The notes under the pieces were generated by a model, which was given only the letters and a program-made list of their open reading frames with translations, had not been told where the DNA came from and ran no database searches. Source: Cyclina sinensis (lineage: Eukaryota > Mollusca > Bivalvia > Venerida > Veneridae). Taken from it: a DNA stretch of 64,000 bases. A program made the position numbers and the translations under genes. Positions 58,830 through 64,000 of the stretch are shown one piece after another (position 1 is the stretch's first letter; each line of letters begins with the position of its first letter). The stretch covers positions 29,290,882 to 29,354,881 of the forward strand of contig JAAONU010000006.1 of the NCBI GenBank assembly GCA_012932295.1, in the 5' to 3' direction.

Positions 58830-59744
58830 CTATGGAATATCCAGAGTATATCTAATTTACTCGATGATAGTGATATTCTAAATTTTATAAATAGTTATGA
58901 CATACCGATCTTTACGGAAACATGGAATTCAGATCTTACAAAGATACACATCAAAGGTTTTATCAGCTATACATTTGTACCTGTACAAGGCCAAAATCAA
59001 ATAAACGTGCAAAGAGAGTGGTGGAATAATATTAACAGTTTTTAAACTCTAATATGGAATTAGAAAAATCACAAAAAGGAATGGAATATTGTGGTTTAAG
59101 ATATCTGGTAAACAAAATAGTGTTGTAAAGGACTTGTATCTTTGCGTTTGTTACATACCGCCAGAAGAGTCTACTGTATATAAGAATGTTACATACCGCC
59201 AGAAGAGTTTACTGTATATAAGAATGTTACATACCGCCAGAAGAGTCTACTGTATATAAGAATGTTACATACCGCCAGAAGAGTCTACTGTATATAAGAA
59301 TGTTACATATCGCCAGAAGAGTCTACTGTATATAAGAATGTTAACTCTTCTTTATTTAACTTTGATTTTTCCGAAAACCTAAGTGACGACACATTGTATT
59401 TTAGCAACTTAGGGGACGTTTACCTCTGAGGGGATTTTAACAGTAGAACTGGCGAACTGCCAGATTTTGTTCTTAATCAGGGATTGCAAAATAATGTTGA
59501 TCTGCCTGATGACAGTGTTAATTCAATTTTAGTAAGAAAATCGAACGATGAAATAGTTAATTCATTCGGACATAAACTGTTAACTATGTTAAAAATGCAC
59601 AACTTGCGTATTAACAAAACAATAACAAAACAAGAAACCTTTGTTTCTATTTCGAACTTTGAAGTTTTGAGTCTTACTGAATTCTCGGATCATTGTCCAA
59701 TAAAGTTTGATATTAAGTTTGATAAGTCAGCTGGTAAAAAATAA
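58830..59744 (+). pseudogene. LINE endonuclease domain interrupted by a tandem expansion
   Basis: All diagnostic APE motifs can be read in mixed frames: IPIFTETW (about 58905-58925, with the metal-binding Glu), CYIPPEEST (59150 on), GDFNSRTGELPDF (about 59437-59475) and EFSDHCPIKF (about 59680, with the catalytic Asp-His). A stop precedes GDFN. The 38-bp repeat at 59151-59340 shifts the frame. Confidence 0.78.
59151..59340 (+). repeat. 5 x 38-bp tandem repeat inside the LINE endonuclease
   Basis: Five units starting TTACATACCGCCAGAAGAGT and ending TATATAAGAATG, with one substitution in unit 2 (TTTACT) and one in unit 5 (CATATC). One unit is the native CYIPPEESTVYKN coding sequence. 38 is not a multiple of three, so the four extra units (152 bp) also shift the frame. 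Confidence 0.95.
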
Positions 59745-60420
59745 TGATCATTTTAATTCTATGAACAAGGTATTTTGGGATAGAGAACGAAGCTCAGAAT
59801 TGCTAGATGCACTAGAAATGAAGAGAAATTTATTTGAAAACGTATCACGTGATATAGTTGAAAGCGATGACAACATTGAAGAAAATATTGAAAGATTTAT
59901 AAAGCGTATCTCTGATTGTTATTTTAATATTTTTGGCAGGGTTATAAATACAGGAGGTAAGAAACAAAAACAAGTAAATGGCAAAAAATGAATGGTTCAA
60001 TGAATATTGTAAGGTTGCGAAAGCTAAATTTTTGTGCGATATAAAAAAATATGAAATTACACTACTCTGAGGCAAATAGATTAGCTTTCTAGAGAGTAGA
60101 AAATAATTTCAAAATGTAAAACGAAAAGCCAGATGTGATTATTTTAATAAGCAAAAGGACACACTGTATAATCTTAGCCGTAAGTCTCCGAAGCAATTTT
60201 GGCATAAAGTAAATCAATTTCGAAAGCCAAAGCAGAATGTTTCAAATGGTATTGATATCTATGAATTTAGCAAATACTATTCTGTGTTGTTTAAGGATGA
60301 TAGTCATACCATTTCGCCTTTCTTAGAAAATGATGGACTAAAGGTGTAATCATACCGATATATAAAAAGGGAGATAAAAATGATCCAGCAAATTATAGGG
60401 CCATCACACTGATTATCATT

Positions 60421-61641
60421 ATGGCAAAAGTATTTTCTCTGGCTCTAAGAAACAGATTAAATGCTTGGTGTGAAAATGACAATTTACTTTCTGATGTTCA
60501 GTTTGGTTTTCGAAATTCTAAAAGCACTTCCAATTGTGTCTTCATTTTATATAATATTATTCAAAAGATTTTGGCTGATAAGCAAAACCTATATTGTGCA
60601 TTCATAGACTACGAAAAAGCCTTTGACACAATCAACCATGGTGCACTTTCGTACAAACTGATCGATGTCGGAATCAGCAGTAAAATGCTTAACATATTAA
60701 AATCATTGTACAAAAAAGTTTCTTCATGTATAAAGGCAAATTCGAATATATCTGACTTCTTTGAAATATCACTGGGTTTAAAACAAGGGGAGCCACTCTC
60801 GCCGTTACTTTTTATCCTCTTCGTAAATGATGTTTCATCTAATCTCGACTTTAATTCTTTGACTGAAAACGACTTGAACCAATTATGCATATTCATGATC
60901 CTCTTTGCAGACGACATGGTCATCTTTACCACTGATCCAAAAAGCCTACAATGTCAGTTAGACAGCTTGTATTTATATGCCGTTAGATGGGTCCTGAAAA
61001 TCAATATCTCCAAAACCTAAGTGTGCGTTCTTTCTAATCGAACACCAAATAACACTCAATGCTGGTACATAAACAACGAACCGTTAGAGAATGTTAGATC
61101 ATTTTGTTACCTTGGCGTAGTTTTCACAAGTAACGGATCAATGACTCAAGCATTAAAACACCTGTCTGACCAAGCTCTCAAGGCTATACATGGTTTATAT
61201 ACTCAATTTTCTCGTCTAAATTTTAATATAAAATCTAAATTAATGCTTTTTGATCGTATGGTGTCACCAATATTATTATATTGTTCAGAGGATTTAGGAT
61301 GCTTTAATACCGCTACAATTGAGGGTGTACATATGAAATATTGTAAAAAAATACTGGGTATTAAATTGCAGACGCCTAATTTTGCAGTACTAGGCGAGCT
61401 AGGCAGATTCTCTTTTAAAACTCTTTTTAAAGAACGAGTATTGAAATATTGGCTCAAGATAATATCACGACCAGATTCAATTATATATAAACATTTTTAC
61501 TCACAAGATGGTATTATTGAATCACAAAAGTGTAACGCGTGGTGTAAATTTGTAAAGAATACTTTAGATGAAATAGGATACAGCAACCTATGGTATGACA
61601 CAAATTTGAATTTAAGTATTTTTTTCTCTTCTGCAAAATAG
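60421..61641 (+). pseudogene. LINE reverse transcriptase, one stop codon
   Basis: From an upstream block (IIPIYKKGDKNDPANYRAIT, about 60350) the frame stays open from 60421. It contains DVQFGFRNSKSTSNCVFIL, FIDYEKAFDTINH, GLKQGEPLSPLLFILFVNDV and the catalytic FADDMVIF (about 60905). It then meets TAA at 61018-61020 (KINISKT stop) and continues in the same frame as RSFCYLGVVFTSNG, MVSPILLYCSEDLG and FKTLFKERVLKYWLKI to 61641. The catalytic Asp pair is intact. It copies LINE RNA at the nicked target. The single stop makes this one of the best-preserved RTs in the window. Confidence 0.85.
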
Positions 61642-62100
61642 ACTTCGTGACCAGTTTCGCCAAGAATGGCACACTTCAATAACAAGCATGTCAAAATTAG
61701 GTTATTACGTAAGAATTAAAAAAGAATGTTCATATGAAAGATATTAAGATGTTGTTGAATGATTATCTTCGAAAACTACTAACTTGTTTTAGGCTTTCCT
61801 CACACTCTCTTGAAATTGAAACTTGGAGATATATAGGAATTCCCAGAGAAAGAAGAATATGTCGAAATTGTAATAAAAAATTGTGTAGAATCTGAATATC
61901 ATTTTCTTCTTATATGTGAAAAATATCAAGATTGCCGTATAAAATGTCTACCAAAAGTATCATGGCCAGATTTAAGGAAATTTGGAAAATTAATGAATTC
62001 ATCTAAAAAAGAACTATTATTGGAATATGTAACAGGATATGTACTGTTATAACGTTATTTTCGAAGAGAATTCGAGGAATATGTCAGCTCATCGATCAAG

Positions 62101-63850
62101 ATTGATCCCATTTGGCTTGGATGGCTGACTGTTCGAATACCTCCCTATCTTCCGACTAAATCGGTTTTTCGTTCAGATTTTTTCACTTTTGAATTTACTG
62201 TCCAATGACAACGTAATATGTAAAAGGTGAACAACTAAAGTATAAGTTTTGTTTGCTAACAGCTCACTTATTTCCCAATATATGAATTAGACCAGGTTCA
62301 TATAATCTGTTGGAGTATAATGAATGAAAGAGAGACAGAAATATATCAATACATGCATAACCGTGACAAGATATGTGGAGTTACGGTCCGTCGCGTAGTG
62401 TTACTAGCACTAATAGTGGCTTACCGTAGGATAGAACAGGCGCCTTTTGCTAGTACTAGTAGTAGTCTAATAACAAAAATACAAATATGATAGTAGCAGG
62501 TAATAAAACAGGATCGGGTATATTCTTCTTACTTCAGAATCTAATACATGTTCTGACGCTCAGCATTACAGTATATTTGCGACAAGTTTACAGTAATGGC
62601 AATCTTTACCCTTGTGTTTATTCTTTTGGCAGATTTTCTATAACTTACCGGCTCCCGAGAGCAATAAGGCGATCATTTACCGAGCCTTCTGATAATCTAA
62701 TCGTGAGCTCCACTCTATCACTATTGCGAGCGTGCCTGCGTGTGCGTGATTTGCCGTAAGGTAGCCATTTATAGGGTGCGCATGTGATTGTGCGTGCGTG
62801 TGTGTGTGTTACGGTAAAATAGCATTGCGACTTCTTGCAAAATCGTCTTGTTTGAATTCAGAGTCTCTGCAGCCTTGGTATTTCGCATTTTCTAATGGAC
62901 TTTACAGCTATCTAGACTCGTCTCCTTTGCTGAGTGTTTATGGTAGCTGATTTCAAACCACTTAACCACTCAATTCTTGATAGTCAAGGTTGAAGCCCGC
63001 TTCCTACTATTACCGTTCACATGAAAAAGTTTGCACTTTCTAACAGGGAATGGGAGTCAAGAACGTGTGTTTCTTTAGAACGTTGGTTAAGCAGACTGCC
63101 CGTCTGATATGCTATTGACAGTTACAAGACGATACACTCATTTAAACAGAGATTGCTGCCTAAATACATGTTATATTACTGGGGTCATTATTGGTACCGC
63201 TTAAAGGGTCACAGGTTTTACTTAAAGAGATGTAGAAAAACATTTAAAAACTCTCCTTGTCTGAAACTCCAATGCCTAGAGCTTTCATGTAGTAATTTCT
63301 AATAATGTGTTTATAAACGTTGCTAAAATACGGTCTCGATATCATTGTTGTCCTCCTCATAGGGTCACTAGTTTAGAGAAAAAAAAATCTTAAAAATAAT
63401 TTTCATCTTTGAGAATCTCAACGGCTTACTTTTCTAACACTGTTTGTTACAATAAACTATGATAATGTTAAATCTCCAGACACATACAGAATGATGCTGT
63501 TAAACGTATCTAAACTAAGCTATAAGTGTCCAGAATAAGCATAAGAATAATGTAACATCATAGATAACTGCTTTGTAATAAAGGCAGATTCCTAACAAGT
63601 CAATATGCACGAAAAAATTTTGTTCAAAGCAAATATTAAGGTATGCGAACGTTATTTTGTATGTATTTCTGTCTGTTTTAAGGATCAAGTTTCATTTACA
63701 AAGATAAAATACACGTGTATAACAGGTTTCATCTATGTGTTAAAGCTTTGTTTTTTTATGAACTTTCAATTATTCAAACCTCTAAATACCAACAGTTTCA
63801 CTAACGTGTTTCAGACGTCAGCTAAATGCAAAAAGCTATGCTCACGTGGG
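62101..63850. other. Non-coding sequence without recognised content
   Basis: A short (GT)n tract (62790-62810) and CTAGTACTAGTAGTAG-like repeats (62450-62465) are the only visible structures. ORFs at 62487-62759 and 63605-63853 show no domain. Confidence 0.4.
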
Positions 63851-64000
63851 TAGTCACGAGACCATAGGCAGATATAACTGAATTAAAAACAGAATGAATG
63901 TCCAATATCAGTAACAAACAAAGATGCTCGTGAGAAGAATAGTGTAACACATATGTAGATGCACTATTTAAGTATATTTATCTTTACAAGTTATTTGGAT
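63851..64000 (+). repeat. Dispersed repeat, third copy, cut by window end
   Basis: TAGTCACGAGACCATAGGC, then 'gtccaatatcagtaacaaac', then GATGCTCGTGAGAAGAA: the same order as 38823-38980 with about 10 percent difference. Homology starts sharply at 63851. It continues past the window. Confidence 0.65.

Larger units (their letters stand above)
58443..62100 (+). mobile_element. APE-type LINE with most of ORF1 end and ORF2
   Basis: The order is ORF1 C-terminal part (58443-58749), endonuclease (about 58830-59740), linker (59750-60300), reverse transcriptase (60340-61020), a region C-terminal to the RT (61021-61641) and a degraded zinc-knuckle end (CRNCNKK...ESEYHFLL, about 61860-61915). The 5' part of ORF1 is missing. 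Frames shift between segments, so the copy is inactive, but the RT core is long and open. The 3' end is not sharply defined. Confidence 0.85.

Overview
This is a eukaryotic, AT-rich and repeat-dominated window, most probably from a bivalve mollusc. The signs are spliceosomal GT-AG introns, a tRNA-derived SINE, several APE-type non-LTR retrotransposons, mariner and Tc1 elements, and minisatellite-bearing repeat families (for example units carrying AAGGTCAAGGTCAC) of a type I associate with bivalve genomes. The taxonomic call rests on family recognition, not on a search.

The dominant structure is a very large inverted repeat. Positions 1-22704 (left arm, running off the window start) read on the opposite strand as 35333-53211 (right arm), around a 12.6 kb single-copy spacer (22705-35332). 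Where the arms align they differ by roughly one to a few percent by eye. They also differ by clear structural events. A mariner is present only in the left arm. A Tc1 copy has lost about 350 bp in the left arm. About 2.6 kb, including the 5' half of a LINE, is missing from the right arm. A 43-bp minisatellite differs in copy number. A non-homologous block lies at 3140-6760 on the left and at 47031-50220 on the right.

The only convincing host gene is a three-exon, minus-strand FkbM-type methyltransferase related to Drosophila Star, encoding a type II membrane protein of about 300 residues. Exons 1 and 2 lie in the spacer (28834-28502 and 23562-23368). Exon 3 lies in the left arm (22485-22111). 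The palindrome boundary falls inside intron 2, so a second, open, splice-competent copy of exon 3 sits in the right arm (35553-35927). Inverting the spacer by recombination between the arms would keep the gene intact but swap its last exon. This is the most interesting hypothesis in the window. The main competing explanation is that two haplotypes were joined head to head by the assembler.

Region by region: 1-3070 has mollusc repeat arrays and a MITE. 3076-6620 is a left-arm-only pile of satellites. 7396-8068 is a broken Tc1. 10701-12555 is a mariner whose transposase has an intron. 12570-17250 is a degraded LINE. 19330-20045 is a LINE 3' end with a TTGA tail. 20393-21300 holds tandem repeats. 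22111-28834 is the FkbM/Star-like gene with two inverted SINEs in and near it. 24060-27720 is intronic repeat arrays. 28956-31700 has a foldback repeat. 31700-35330 is mostly unassigned. 35333-53211 mirrors the left arm, with a separate EN-less LINE inserted at 48415-49730. Beyond the arm, 55260-58250 (minus) and 58443-62100 (plus) are two LINEs transcribed away from each other. The first is split by a 1073-bp TIR element and the second carries a 5 x 38-bp expansion in its endonuclease.
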